A stretch of 64,000 bases of DNA, from contig NZ_JAPEMV010000006.1 in the NCBI RefSeq assembly GCF_026342355.1, forward strand, positions 372,001-436,000, given 5' to 3'. Below are positions 1 to 8,367 of the stretch, one piece after another (within the stretch, counting starts at the first letter, position 1; the number at the start of each line of letters is the position of its first letter). The position numbers and the translations under genes were made by a program. The notes under the pieces were generated by a model, which was given only the letters and a program-made list of their open reading frames with translations, made no database searches and was not told the DNA's origin. This DNA comes from Streptomyces sp. NBC_00249. GTDB taxonomy: Bacteria; Actinomycetota; Actinomycetes; Streptomycetales; Streptomycetaceae.

Positions 1-680
1 CCCCGCGCTGGTTCGACGGCAAGGACCACCTCGCGCTCGACACCGGCGGCGGCCCCATCGCCCGCCTGTGGTCCACGGCCCTGTCGGGGCTGGTGCAGAC
101 CGACTACGTGCAGGCCACCGGGCACAGCGTGGTCATCACCCTGCCGCGCACCATGACCAAGCCCGAGACCCGCTTCGAGTGGAAGATCCCGAAGTGGAGC
201 AACGCCCTGGAGCGCAACCGCGCCCGGACGTACTTCCAGGCGTACGCCGCCGCGATCGCGCTGCACTGCGCCGAGAAGGGCCTCGCCGAGGTGCGCGCCG
301 GACGCACGCAGACCTGGGAGAAGTTCGAGGTGCCGGACGAGGGTCTGGGCGTCGGCTTCACCGAGGCCGTGCGCGGGGTGCTCTCGCACCACATGGTGAT
401 CCGCGACGGGAAGATCGCCAACTACCACCCCTACCCGCCGACCCCCTGGAACGCCAGCACCCGCGACACCTTCGGCACACCGGGACCGTACGAGGACGCT
501 GTGCAGAACACCCCGATCTTCGAGGAGAACTCCCCGGAGAACTTCAAGGGCATCGACATCATGCGGGCCGTGCGCAGCTTCGACCCCTGTCTGCCCTGCG
601 GGGTCCACATGTACGTGGGCGGCGGGAAGACGGTCAAGACCATGCACGTCCCGACCGGGCTGAGCGGACTGGGCGGATGA
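1..680 (+). CDS. [NiFe]-hydrogenase large subunit, C-terminal part (group 1h/5 type)
   Basis: The catalytic subunit of an uptake [NiFe]-hydrogenase; the 5' part lies outside the window and the reading frame is open from base 3. The C-terminal nickel-binding motif DPCLPCGVH is encoded at 582-608, providing two of the four cysteines that hold the Ni-Fe site. It is followed by a 23-residue tail, which is the kind of extension a maturation endopeptidase removes, and such a protease is encoded at 3997-4536. The stop overlaps the next start (ATGA at 677-680). The downstream DUF5947/DUF6084 accessory set marks it as the actinobacterial high-affinity class (Hhy/Huc) that oxidises atmospheric H2; that subclass call is inference from context. 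Confidence 0.93.
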   Translation, partial: PRWFDGKDHLALDTGGGPIARLWSTALSGLVQTDYVQATGHSVVITLPRTMTKPETRFEWKIPKWSNALERNRARTYFQAYAAAIALHCAEKGLAEVRAGRTQTWEKFEVPDEGLGVGFTEAVRGVLSHHMVIRDGKIANYHPYPPTPWNASTRDTFGTPGPYEDAVQNTPIFEENSPENFKGIDIMRAVRSFDPCLPCGVHMYVGGGKTVKTMHVPTGLSGLGG

Positions 681-1210
681 GCGCCGCCCTGGACGCCCGG
701 CAGGCGGGCGCACGCGTGGACGAGGTCCTCGACGGACTGGCCTCCTCGGGGGACCGCGCGGCGTGCGCGGCGGCCGAGGAACTGGTGCGCGTCCTCATGG
801 ACTTCTACGGGGCCGGGCTGGCCCGGATCGTGGAGCGGCTCGGCGCGCAAGCGCTCGCCCCGGTCCTGGACGACGACCTCGTGGCGAGCCTGCTCTCGCT
901 GCACGACCTGCACCCGGAGGACGTGCGCACCCGGATCGGGCGCGCGCTCGGCTCCGCCGGGGACCCGGTGGAGCTGCTCGGCTTCGACGAGGCCACCGGG
1001 GTGCTGCGGGTACGCCCCCGGGCGGCCGCGGCGGCCTCAGGCTGCGGCTGCGGTTCGTCCTCCGACGACGCCGCCGGGCAGACGCTGGAGGACGCCCTGG
1101 CCTGCTTCGCCCCCGAGGTGACGGCGGTGGAGGCGGAGCCCGCCCCGGCCCCGCCGCCGCCCCTGCTCCAGATCTCCACCCGCCCGCAGAGCCCCGTGCG
1201 GGTGCCGTGA
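677..1210 (+). CDS. NifU-like C-terminal domain protein of the hydrogenase operon
   Basis: A 177-residue protein. The N-terminal half is helical (about residues 1-75). It is followed by a NifU C-terminal-like domain with the pattern of that family: HPEDVRTRIGRAL, an acidic beta strand, then a Cys cluster GCGCGSS and a long helix. NifU domains scaffold or carry Fe-S clusters, so a role in Fe-S delivery to the hydrogenase small subunit is likely but inferred. The Cys spacing (CxC) differs from the canonical CxxC of NifU. The C-terminal 35 residues are Pro/Ala-rich and probably disordered. ATG overlaps the large-subunit stop by 4 bases. NifU-like genes are a known companion of this hydrogenase class. 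Confidence 0.8.
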   Translation: MSAALDARQAGARVDEVLDGLASSGDRAACAAAEELVRVLMDFYGAGLARIVERLGAQALAPVLDDDLVASLLSLHDLHPEDVRTRIGRALGSAGDPVELLGFDEATGVLRVRPRAAAAASGCGCGSSSDDAAGQTLEDALACFAPEVTAVEAEPAPAPPPPLLQISTRPQSPVRVP

Positions 1211-1872
1211 AGGGGCCCGGCATCCAGGACGCCGGCGTACGCGGCCCCGGGCCGCGCGGGCTGCGCCGGTTCGCGGGGCCGCGGCCGCCCCGGGCCGAGG
1301 TGTGCGAGCTGTGCGGGGTGGTGGTCGCCGAGGACGGCCACCGCCACCTGGTCGAGACCGAGAAGCGGACGCTGTCCTGCGCCTGTACCGCCTGCGCCCT
1401 GCTGTTCGACCGGCCGGGCGCCGCGACGGGGCGGTTCCGCGCCGTCCCCGACCGCTACCTGGCCGACCCCGGCCACCGGCTCGACGACGGCGCCTGGGAG
1501 CTGCTCCAGATCCCGGTCGGCGTGGCGTTCTTCTTCCGCAACGCCGCGCTCGACCGGCTGGTCGCCCTCTATCCCAGCCCGGCGGGCGCCACCGAGAGCG
1601 AGCTCGACCCGGAGCTGTGGCAGCGGGTGCTCGGCGCGGGCCGGCTGTCCGCGCTCCTCGAACCCGACGTGGAGGCGCTGCTGCTGCGCCGCTCCGAGGG
1701 CCGCACCAGCTGCCATCTGGTGCCGATCGACATCTGCTACGAACTGGTGGGGCGGATGCGGATGCTGTGGCAGGGCTTCGACGGCGGCAGTGAGGCCCGG
1801 GCCGCGCTGGACGCCTTCTTCGCGAGGGTCGAGCGGCGCGCGCGGGTCCTGGAGCAGGGGCCGGTGTCATGA
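1207..1872 (+). CDS. DUF5947 hydrogenase-associated protein with Cys cluster
   Basis: A 221-residue protein starting at GTG 1207, coupled to the preceding gene by GTGA. About 30 residues in is CELCG, and near residue 60 CACTAC follows an H-R-H stretch. This makes a rubredoxin- or Rieske-like metal-binding knuckle with at least four Cys. The remainder is an alpha/beta domain with no motif I can assign. It matches what I know as DUF5947, found almost only in actinobacterial group 1h/5 hydrogenase operons. A part in electron transfer from the hydrogenase or in assembly is plausible; the sequence shows only metal binding. No signal peptide or membrane segment is visible. Confidence 0.78.
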   Translation: MKGPGIQDAGVRGPGPRGLRRFAGPRPPRAEVCELCGVVVAEDGHRHLVETEKRTLSCACTACALLFDRPGAATGRFRAVPDRYLADPGHRLDDGAWELLQIPVGVAFFFRNAALDRLVALYPSPAGATESELDPELWQRVLGAGRLSALLEPDVEALLLRRSEGRTSCHLVPIDICYELVGRMRMLWQGFDGGSEARAALDAFFARVERRARVLEQGPVS

Positions 1873-2579
1873 CCGGAGCCACCGATCTGGCCTTCTCCTG
1901 CACCGGGGTGCGCGCCGACCCGTACGCCGCCGGCCCCACCCTCGTCTTCCGGCTGCGCATCACGGCCGGGGCGGGGGTACGGGTGCACGCCCTGGCGCTG
2001 CGCTGCCAGCTGCGCATCGAGCCCGCCCGGCGGAGCTACTCCGCGGCCGAGGCGGACGGGCTGGCCGATCTGTTCGGGGAGCGCTCCCGCTGGGGCAGCA
2101 CCCTCCTGCCGGTGCAGTTCGCGCAGGTGGCGGTGATGGTGCCGAGCTTCACCGGGGAGACGGAGACCGATCTGGTCGTCCCCTGCACCTACGACATGGA
2201 CATCGCGGCCACCCGCTACTTCAACGCCCTGGAGGAGGGTGAGGCGCCGTTGCTCATGCTGTTCTCGGGCACGGCCTTCACCGGGGACGGCGGGTTCCGG
2301 GTCGAGCCGGTGCCCTGGGACCGTGAGGCCTCGTACCGGATGCCGGCGGCGGTGTGGCGGGAGATGGTCGAACAGCACTTCCCGGGCTGCGGCTGGCTGC
2401 GGCTGCCGCGCGACCTGATGACGGAGCTGCTCGCCTTCCGCTCCCGGCACGCGCTCGCCTCCTGGGAGGCGACGGTACGGGCCCTGCTCGACGGGGCCGC
2501 CCCCGGCCCGCCGCCCCCGCCGCCCGCGCCGCGCCTGGGCGCCGTACTGCCGCGCGTCACCGAGAGGACGGCTCCGTGA
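1869..2579 (+). CDS. DUF6084 hydrogenase-associated protein
   Basis: A 236-residue cytoplasmic-looking protein beginning at ATG 1869, overlapping the previous stop by 4 bases. It is rich in predicted beta strands, with no Cys cluster and no membrane segment. The last 30 residues are a Pro-rich linker (PGPPPPPPAP) before the stop. The family (DUF6084, from memory) travels with the actinobacterial H2-scavenging hydrogenases and has no assigned biochemical role. Position between the DUF5947 gene and the 474-residue gene, all coupled, indicates co-translation at near-fixed ratio, as expected for parts of one assembly pathway or complex. Function unknown. Confidence 0.75.
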   Translation: MTGATDLAFSCTGVRADPYAAGPTLVFRLRITAGAGVRVHALALRCQLRIEPARRSYSAAEADGLADLFGERSRWGSTLLPVQFAQVAVMVPSFTGETETDLVVPCTYDMDIAATRYFNALEEGEAPLLMLFSGTAFTGDGGFRVEPVPWDREASYRMPAAVWREMVEQHFPGCGWLRLPRDLMTELLAFRSRHALASWEATVRALLDGAAPGPPPPPPAPRLGAVLPRVTERTAP

Positions 2580-4000
2580 CCGCCACGACCGAGCGGGACT
2601 CCCGCTTCGACACCGCCCGGCAGGTGGCGGACGCCGTCCTCTTCGAGGGGTACGTGCTGTACCCGTACCGGGCCTCGGCGGCCAAGAACCGGCTGCGCTG
2701 GCAGTTCGGCGTCCTGGTACCGCCCGCCTGGGCCCCCGCGCACGGGGAGCACTCCTTCCAGCGGACCGAGGTCCTGATGGAACCCCGGGGCGAGGCTGCC
2801 CTCTTCCTGGAGCTGCGCTTCCTGCACGCCCGGCGCCGCACCGTGCAGCGCCTGCGCGAGGACGGCGGCTACGAGGAGGTCCCCGAACTGCGCCTGCCCG
2901 ACCGGATCCTGGTCCCCTGGGACGAGGGCGCCGAGGAACGGGTGGAGCTGTCCGTCCCGGTGGCCGCGCTGGCCGGGGACGGGGCCGTGCTCCCCTTCGT
3001 CCGCCCGGCCGGGGAGGACACCGAACCGGTACGGGACGCCGAGGGCCGCACCGTGGGCCGGCTCGTGCGGCGCACGGAACGGGCCGAGGGCCTCGTACGG
3101 GTCTCGGCCACCGAACTCGACGGCCCCTACCGGGTGATGAGGCTCACCGCGGTGGTGGAGAACACCAGCGACTGGACCCCGCACGGCACCGACGCCGGAC
3201 GGGAGGCGGCACTGCCGAGCTCGCTGGTCGCCGCGCACCTCCTGCTGGGGCTGAGCGCCGGGTCGTTCCTGTCGATGACCGACCCGCCCGAGTGGGCCAA
3301 GGGCGCGGTCGCCGCCTGCGAGAACCGGCACACCTGGCCCGTGCTGGCGGGCGGACCCGGCCGCGCGGACGTGGTCCTGTCCTCCCCGATCATCCTGGAG
3401 GACCACCCGCAGATCGCCCCCGAGAGCGCGGGGGCCATGTACGACGCCCTGGAGATCGACGAGATCCTCGCCCTGCGCACCGCGACCCTCACCGACGAGG
3501 AGAAGCGGGAGGCGCGCGGGACGGACGCCCGGGCGGCCGCCGTGATCGAGCTCGCCGAGACCATGCCGCCGGAGGTGCTGGAGCGGCTGCACGGAGCGGT
3601 GCGCGGCCTGCGGGAGATCACCGGCCCGGACGCCTTCGACGGGCCGCCCGCGCTGACTGAACTCCCCGACGGGGAGGCCGTGTTCCGGCCCGACACCCCC
3701 TGGTGGGACCCGGCGGGCGCGGACCCCGCCGGCCCGCCCCCGGACCGGATCCCGGTCGACGGGGTCATGGTGGGCGCCGGCAGCCGGGTGCTGCTGCGCC
3801 CCGGCCTGCGGCGCACCGACGCCCAGGACCTGTTCCTCCAGGGCCGCGCCGCCCTGGTGGAGGCGGTACTGCACGACGTGGACGGCGGGGTGCACCTTGC
3901 CGTCACCGTGGAAGGCGACCCGGGCGCCGACATCCGCCGGGAGCAGGGCCGGTTCCTGTACTTCCAGCCCGACGAGGTCACCCCCCTGGAGGGCGCGTGA
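2576..4000 (+). CDS. Conserved hydrogenase-operon protein of unknown function (474 aa)
   Basis: A 474-residue protein starting at GTG 2576 inside the GTGA overlap. I do not recognise a Pfam family. The N-terminal 200 residues look beta-rich (YVLYPYRASAAKN near residue 25). The middle is alpha/beta with LSSPIILEDHPQIAPES near residue 275, followed by a long charged helical stretch. The C-terminal 60 residues end in a short beta domain. There are very few Cys (one in a CENRHTW segment), no signal peptide and no membrane helices. Its place between the DUF6084 gene and the maturation protease suggests a dedicated role in hydrogenase assembly or complex formation; that is context only. Confidence 0.72.
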   Translation: MTATTERDSRFDTARQVADAVLFEGYVLYPYRASAAKNRLRWQFGVLVPPAWAPAHGEHSFQRTEVLMEPRGEAALFLELRFLHARRRTVQRLREDGGYEEVPELRLPDRILVPWDEGAEERVELSVPVAALAGDGAVLPFVRPAGEDTEPVRDAEGRTVGRLVRRTERAEGLVRVSATELDGPYRVMRLTAVVENTSDWTPHGTDAGREAALPSSLVAAHLLLGLSAGSFLSMTDPPEWAKGAVAACENRHTWPVLAGGPGRADVVLSSPIILEDHPQIAPESAGAMYDALEIDEILALRTATLTDEEKREARGTDARAAAVIELAETMPPEVLERLHGAVRGLREITGPDAFDGPPALTELPDGEAVFRPDTPWWDPAGADPAGPPPDRIPVDGVMVGAGSRVLLRPGLRRTDAQDLFLQGRAALVEAVLHDVDGGVHLAVTVEGDPGADIRREQGRFLYFQPDEVTPLEGA

Positions 4001-4536
4001 GCGGCAGGATCCTGGTCGCCGGCATCGGCAACGTCTTCCTCGGCGACGACGGCTTCGGCGTCGAGGCGGTGGGCGCGCTGTCCGCGCACCGGCTGCCCGG
4101 CCACGTGGAGGTGGTGGACTTCGGGGTGCGCGGGGTCCACCTCGCCTACCAGCTCCTCGACGGCTACGACACCCTCGTCCTGGTCGACGCCACCGCGCGC
4201 GGCGGTGAGCCCGGCACGCTGTACCTGATCGACGTCGGGGAGGCGGGCCCCGCGGCCCCCGGCGGAGCCGTCCTGGACGGCCACCACATGTCCCCCGACG
4301 CGGTCCTCGCCCTGCTGGGCACCCTGTGCGCGGGCACCGGTTCCACCCCGCCCCGGCGCACCCTGGTCGTGGGCTGCGAGCCCGCCCGCGTCGAGGAGGG
4401 CATCGGCCTGAGCTCCCCCGTGGCCGCCGCGGTGCCGGAGGCGGTCCGGATGCTCCTGGACCTGCTGGCCGCGGACCCCGCGGCACCTGCCGACGCCGAA
4501 GAACCGACCCGCCGTGAACTGAGGAGAACCCCATGA
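3997..4536 (+). CDS. Hydrogenase maturation protease (HyaD/HupD-like)
   Basis: A 179-residue M52-family nickel-dependent endopeptidase, which clips the large-subunit C-terminal extension once Ni is inserted. The N-terminus has the family signature GIGNVFLGDDGFGVEAV (residues 9-25), giving the first acidic metal ligand. VVDFG near residue 41 supplies the second, and HHM at residues 96-98 supplies the His ligand. GTG start at 3997 overlaps the upstream stop (GTGA). Length is normal for the family, with about 20 extra acidic residues at the C-terminus. Its substrate is most likely the large subunit at the start of the window, which has a 23-residue tail after its DPCxxCxxH motif. Confidence 0.9.
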   Translation: MSGRILVAGIGNVFLGDDGFGVEAVGALSAHRLPGHVEVVDFGVRGVHLAYQLLDGYDTLVLVDATARGGEPGTLYLIDVGEAGPAAPGGAVLDGHHMSPDAVLALLGTLCAGTGSTPPRRTLVVGCEPARVEEGIGLSSPVAAAVPEAVRMLLDLLAADPAAPADAEEPTRRELRRTP

Positions 4537-4637
4537 AGAAGGCCGTCATCGGCGGAGCCGCCGCCCTGCTCCTGGCCGCGCTGCTGCGGCAGATCCTCCC
4601 CGACCTCCAGCGCTACCTGCGCATGAACCGCATGTGA
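4533..4637 (+). CDS. 34-residue membrane peptide (DUF6893-like)
   Basis: A small gene whose ATG overlaps the protease stop (ATGA) and which is preceded by GAGGAG at 4521-4526. The peptide starts MKKAVIGGAAALLLAALLR, a positively charged start plus one hydrophobic helix of about 14 residues. It continues through an amphipathic basic segment, QILPDLQRYLRMNRM. Such peptides recur in actinobacterial hydrogenase operons; I believe the family is DUF6893 but cannot verify this. Inference: it could anchor hydrogenase or its partner to the membrane, or act as a tiny regulatory subunit. It would be missed by gene finders with a 100-nt cutoff. Confidence 0.65.
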   Translation: MKKAVIGGAAALLLAALLRQILPDLQRYLRMNRM

Positions 4638-4711
4638 GTCCGCTGCCGCCCCGGCGCCCGAATGGCGTACGGGGCGTGCGGCGCGTCGGCGTGGCCGACC
4701 GCGCGGGCTGC

Positions 4712-4742
4712 GTCCTGCCGCTGTAATGAGCCCCGGCAGGAC
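4712..4742 (+). promoter_or_regulatory. 9-bp stem-loop just upstream of hypA
   Basis: Perfect 9-bp arms GTCCTGCCG (4712-4720) and CGGCAGGAC (4734-4742) around a 13-nt loop, in the 113-bp gap that separates the small membrane peptide gene from hypA. The hairpin ends directly before the GGAG ribosome binding site (4743-4746) and the hypA ATG at 4751. It has no U-run, so it is more likely a processing or stability element, or a weak attenuator setting hyp dosage relative to the structural genes, than a full terminator. The rest of the gap shows nothing else. Confidence 0.45.
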
Positions 4743-4750
4743 GGAGTCCG

Positions 4751-5155
4751 ATGCACGAGATGTCGATCGCCATGGCCGTCGTGGGCCAGGTGGAAGAAGC
4801 GGCCCGGGCCGGCGGGGCGCACGCGGTGGACCGCGTGGTGCTCCAGGTCGGCGAGCTGGCGGGGGTGGTCCCGGACGCGCTCGCCTTCTGCTTCGAACTC
4901 GCCTGCGGCGGAACGGTGCTGGAGGGGGCCCGGCTCGTCACCGAGGCCGTCTCGGCCCGCGCCCGCTGCGGCGCCTGCACGGGCGAATGGCCCGTCGGCA
5001 TGCCCCCCGACCTGTGCTGCCCGGACTGCGGGCGGGCCACGGACGTCGAGCTGCTCTGTGGCCGTGAGCTGCGGATCCTCAGCGTCAGCTGGGACGACGG
5101 CAGCCCCGGAACCGGACCCGCCCGCACCCGCGAACCCATCCCCGAGGAGGCCTGA
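4751..5155 (+). CDS. hypA: Hydrogenase nickel incorporation protein HypA
   Basis: Nickel-binding metallochaperone that works with HypB to insert Ni into the large-subunit precursor. It starts MHEMSIAM, with the family's obligatory N-terminal Met-His Ni ligands. A zinc-finger domain follows at about residues 76-100, with CGAC and CPDC pairs. At 134 residues it is slightly longer than the usual 113-118 because of a charged C-terminal tail ending PIPEEA. The start is fixed by the MHEMS motif and a GGAG ribosome site 5 bases upstream. It lies 3 bases before hypB. Confidence 0.95.
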   Translation: MHEMSIAMAVVGQVEEAARAGGAHAVDRVVLQVGELAGVVPDALAFCFELACGGTVLEGARLVTEAVSARARCGACTGEWPVGMPPDLCCPDCGRATDVELLCGRELRILSVSWDDGSPGTGPARTREPIPEEA

Positions 5156-5158
5156 ACC

Positions 5159-5980
5159 ATGTGCCGAGTGGTCGATCTGCGGCAGGCGGTACTCGCGAAG
5201 AACGACACGGCGGCGCAGACCCTGCGCGCCGGACTCACCGCGCGGGGAACCGCGGTGGTCAACCTGCTGTCCAGTCCGGGCAGCGGGAAGACGGCCCTGC
5301 TGGAGTGCGAACTGCTCCTGGCCAAGGAGCGCGGGGTGCCGGTGGCCGCCCTCACCGCGGACCTCGCGACCGAGAACGACGCGGTGCGGCTGGCGCGTTC
5401 GGGCGTACCGGTCAAGCAGGTCCTCACCGACGGGCTCTGCCACCTGGAGGCCCACATGCTGGGCCGGCACCTGGAGGGCTGGCTGCCCGGGGACACCCGG
5501 CTGCTGTTCGTGGAGAACGTGGGCAACCTCGTCTGCCCGGCCTCGTACGACCTCGGGGAGTCCCTGCGGGTGGTGCTGGCCTCGGTCACCGAGGGCGAGG
5601 ACAAGCCGCTGAAGTACCCGACCGCCTTCGGGCTCGCGCAGCTGGTGGTGGTGACCAAGACGGACATCGCCGCGGCGGTGGAGTTCGACGAGGCCGCCTT
5701 CCGCGCGAACGTCCAGCGGGTCAATCCGGGGGTGGAGGTGGTCCTGACCTCGGCGCGCACCGGTGACGGGGTCGGCGTCCTGCTCGAACGGGCCCTGGCC
5801 GTGGGGGCGGGCGCAACCCCGCACACCCCGGTCATGGCGCGCGAGCCGCAGCCCGTACACGGCCACGGCCACGGCGAGATGCACGACCACGACCACGGAG
5901 ACGGGCAGGACCACGGCCACGTGCACCTGGACGCACCGGATCCCGAGGGGACCCCGCGGCCCGTGGCGCAGACCCGCTGA
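5159..5980 (+). CDS. hypB: Hydrogenase nickel incorporation GTPase HypB
   Basis: SIMIBI-class GTPase that drives Ni transfer with HypA. The P-loop SSPGSGKT lies at residues 38-45. Switch and base-recognition elements follow (ADLATENDAVRLA, VVTKTDIA). A His/Asp-rich tail containing nine histidines occupies about residues 234-262. Many HypB proteins carry the His-rich nickel-storage stretch at the N-terminus; here the N-terminus is short (MCRVVDLRQ) and the His-rich part is C-terminal. The tail may buffer nickel for the hydrogenase. The stop overlaps the hypF start as TGATG. Confidence 0.95.
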   Translation: MCRVVDLRQAVLAKNDTAAQTLRAGLTARGTAVVNLLSSPGSGKTALLECELLLAKERGVPVAALTADLATENDAVRLARSGVPVKQVLTDGLCHLEAHMLGRHLEGWLPGDTRLLFVENVGNLVCPASYDLGESLRVVLASVTEGEDKPLKYPTAFGLAQLVVVTKTDIAAAVEFDEAAFRANVQRVNPGVEVVLTSARTGDGVGVLLERALAVGAGATPHTPVMAREPQPVHGHGHGEMHDHDHGDGQDHGHVHLDAPDPEGTPRPVAQTR

Positions 5981-8367
5981 TGGAGGCCGTGCAGCGCCGC
6001 CGGGTCACCGTCCGGGGCGTGGTGCAGGGCGTCGGCTTCCGCCCGTACGTGTACACCCGCGCGACCGGACTCGGCCTCGCCGGGCACGTCACCAACACCT
6101 CCGAGGGCGTCGTCGCCGAGGTGGAGGGCGCCCCGGCCGCGGTGCTCGCCTTCTGCGAGCGGCTCGCGGCGGACGCTCCCCCGCTGGCCGTGGTGGACGC
6201 CGTCGACCACTGCGAGGTCCCCCTCGCGGGCGGGGCGGGCTTCACCATCGTCGCCTCGCGCGGCGGCGGCCCGGCCCGCACCCTGGTCTCCCCCGACGTG
6301 GCCACCTGCGCCGACTGCCTCGCCGAACTGGCGGACCCGGCGGACCGGCGCCACCGCCACCCCTTCATCACGTGCACGCACTGCGGGCCCCGCTTCACGA
6401 TCGTCACCGGGCTGCCCTACGACCGGGCCCACACCACCATGGCCCGCTTCCCGATGTGCCCCGACTGCGCCCGCGAGTACGCGGACCCCGCCGACCGGCG
6501 CTTCCACGCCCAGCCCGTCGCCTGCCCGGCCTGCGGGCCGCGACTGAGGCTGCTCACGGGCCGGCCGCCGCGCGAGGTGACGGGCGCCGACCCGCTCGCC
6601 GAGGCCCGCCGGCTGCTGGCCGCCGGGGCGGTCCTCGCGGTGAAGGGGCTCGGCGGCTACCACCTGGCCTGCGACGCCTCGAACCCCGCTGCGGTGGACG
6701 GGCTGCGGCGCCGCAAGGGGCGCGGGGACAAGCCGTTCGCCCTGATGGCCCGGGACCTCGCCGACGTCGAACGCCTCGCGTACGTCGGCCCCGAGGAGCG
6801 GGAGCTGCTCACCGGCGCGGTCCGGCCGATCGTGCTGCTGCGCCGCCGCCCGGGCCCGGGCCCGGGTCTGGCCGACGGGGTCGCCCCGGGCAGTCCCGAC
6901 CTCGGCGTGATGCTCCCGTACACGCCCGTCCACCACCTGCTGCTCGGCGCCCTGCCCGGCGACCCGCAGGGGCCGCGCCTGCTGGTGATGACCAGCGGGA
7001 ACCTCTCGGGCGAGCCCATCGTCACCGATGACGCCGAGGCCCTGGAGCGGCTCGGCGGCCTCGCCGACGCCTGGCTCACGCACGACCGCCCCATCCACGT
7101 GCCCTGCGACGACTCCGTCGTGCGCGTCTGCGACCGCGAGCCGCTGACACTGCGGCGCGCCCGCGGCTACGCGCCCCTGCCGCTCGCCCTGCCCGTGCCG
7201 GTGCCCGCCGCCCTCGCCGTCGGCGGGGACCTCAAGAACACCTTCTGCCTCGGCGAGGGGCGCCGCGCCTGGCTGTCCGCCCACATCGGCGACATGGACG
7301 ACCTGGCCACCCAGTACGCCTTCGCGCGCGCCGAACGGCAGCTGGAATCCGTCACCGGGGTCACGCCCGTGCTGTTCGCCGCCGACCGGCACCCTGGCTA
7401 CCGCTCCGGCCGCTGGGCCCGCGAGCACGCGGGGGCGCGCCCGTTGACGGGTGTGCAGCACCACCACGCGCACGTGGCCTCCGCGATGGCGGAGCACGGG
7501 CTGGACGGCGCCCGCCCGGTGATCGGCGTCGCCTTCGACGGCACCGGTTACGGGGACGACGGGGCGGTGTGGGGAGGGGAGTTCCTGCTCGCCGACTACG
7601 CCGGGTACACCCGCTTCGCGCACCTCGCCTACGTCCCGCTGCCGGGCGGCGACGCGGCCGTGCGCCGCCCGTACCGGACGGCCCTGTCCCAGCTGCGGAC
7701 CGCGGGCCTGCCCTGGAGCCCGGACCTGCCCTGCGTGGCGGCCTGCCCGCCCGGGGAGCTTCGGGTGCTGGAGACCCAGTTGGAGCGCGGGCTGAACTGC
7801 GTCCCCACCTCCAGCATGGGCCGGCTCTTCGACGCCGTGTCCTCCCTGGCGGGGATCTGCCAGCACGTCGGGTACGAGGCCCAGGCGGCGATCGAGCTGG
7901 AGGGCGCCGCCCTGGGGGCGCCCGGCGGGGGCCCCGGATACGCCTTCGGCCTGCGCGTCCCCGCGGCGGGCGACGGGAGTCCGGTCCTCGCGGATCCGGG
8001 GCCCGTCCTGGCCGCGGTGGTGGCCGACGTACGGGCCAGGGCGGCCCCCTCGGTGATCGCCGCCCGCTTCCACACGGCGGTGGCGGACCTCGTCGTCGGA
8101 CTGTGCTCCCTGGCCCGCGAACGGCACGGCCCGGACACGGTCGCCCTGACCGGCGGGGTCTTCGCCAACACGCTGCTCTCCGCGGCCTGCGCCCGCGGGC
8201 TGCGCGGGCGCGGCTTCACCGTGCTCCGGCACCACCGGGTGCCGCCGGGCGACGGCGGACTGGCGCTCGGCCAGCTCATGGTGGCGGCGGCCGCCGCCGC
8301 ACGCCTCACCGACCCACCACAGCGAGGAGAAGCCCATGTGCCTGGCGGTACCCGGCAGAGTGCTTGA
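5980..8367 (+). CDS. hypF: Carbamoyltransferase HypF
   Basis: Makes the cyanide ligands of the Ni-Fe site by transferring carbamoyl from carbamoyl phosphate through carbamoyl-adenylate to the HypE C-terminal Cys. All domains are visible in 795 residues. An acylphosphatase-like domain has RGVVQGVGFRPYVY at residues 12-25. Four CxxC zinc motifs start at residues 110, 132, 160 and 182. A YrdC domain occupies about 200-380. The Kae1-like C-terminal domain has HHHAHVASAM and GVAFDGTGYGDDGAVWGGE. Length is in the normal range. The 3' end overlaps hypC by 32 bases in another frame, so the two genes are translated together. Confidence 0.96.
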   Translation: MEAVQRRRVTVRGVVQGVGFRPYVYTRATGLGLAGHVTNTSEGVVAEVEGAPAAVLAFCERLAADAPPLAVVDAVDHCEVPLAGGAGFTIVASRGGGPARTLVSPDVATCADCLAELADPADRRHRHPFITCTHCGPRFTIVTGLPYDRAHTTMARFPMCPDCAREYADPADRRFHAQPVACPACGPRLRLLTGRPPREVTGADPLAEARRLLAAGAVLAVKGLGGYHLACDASNPAAVDGLRRRKGRGDKPFALMARDLADVERLAYVGPEERELLTGAVRPIVLLRRRPGPGPGLADGVAPGSPDLGVMLPYTPVHHLLLGALPGDPQGPRLLVMTSGNLSGEPIVTDDAEALERLGGLADAWLTHDRPIHVPCDDSVVRVCDREPLTLRRARGYAPLPLALPVPVPAALAVGGDLKNTFCLGEGRRAWLSAHIGDMDDLATQYAFARAERQLESVTGVTPVLFAADRHPGYRSGRWAREHAGARPLTGVQHHHAHVASAMAEHGLDGARPVIGVAFDGTGYGDDGAVWGGEFLLADYAGYTRFAHLAYVPLPGGDAAVRRPYRTALSQLRTAGLPWSPDLPCVAACPPGELRVLETQLERGLNCVPTSSMGRLFDAVSSLAGICQHVGYEAQAAIELEGAALGAPGGGPGYAFGLRVPAAGDGSPVLADPGPVLAAVVADVRARAAPSVIAARFHTAVADLVVGLCSLARERHGPDTVALTGGVFANTLLSAACARGLRGRGFTVLRHHRVPPGDGGLALGQLMVAAAAAARLTDPPQRGEAHVPGGTRQSA

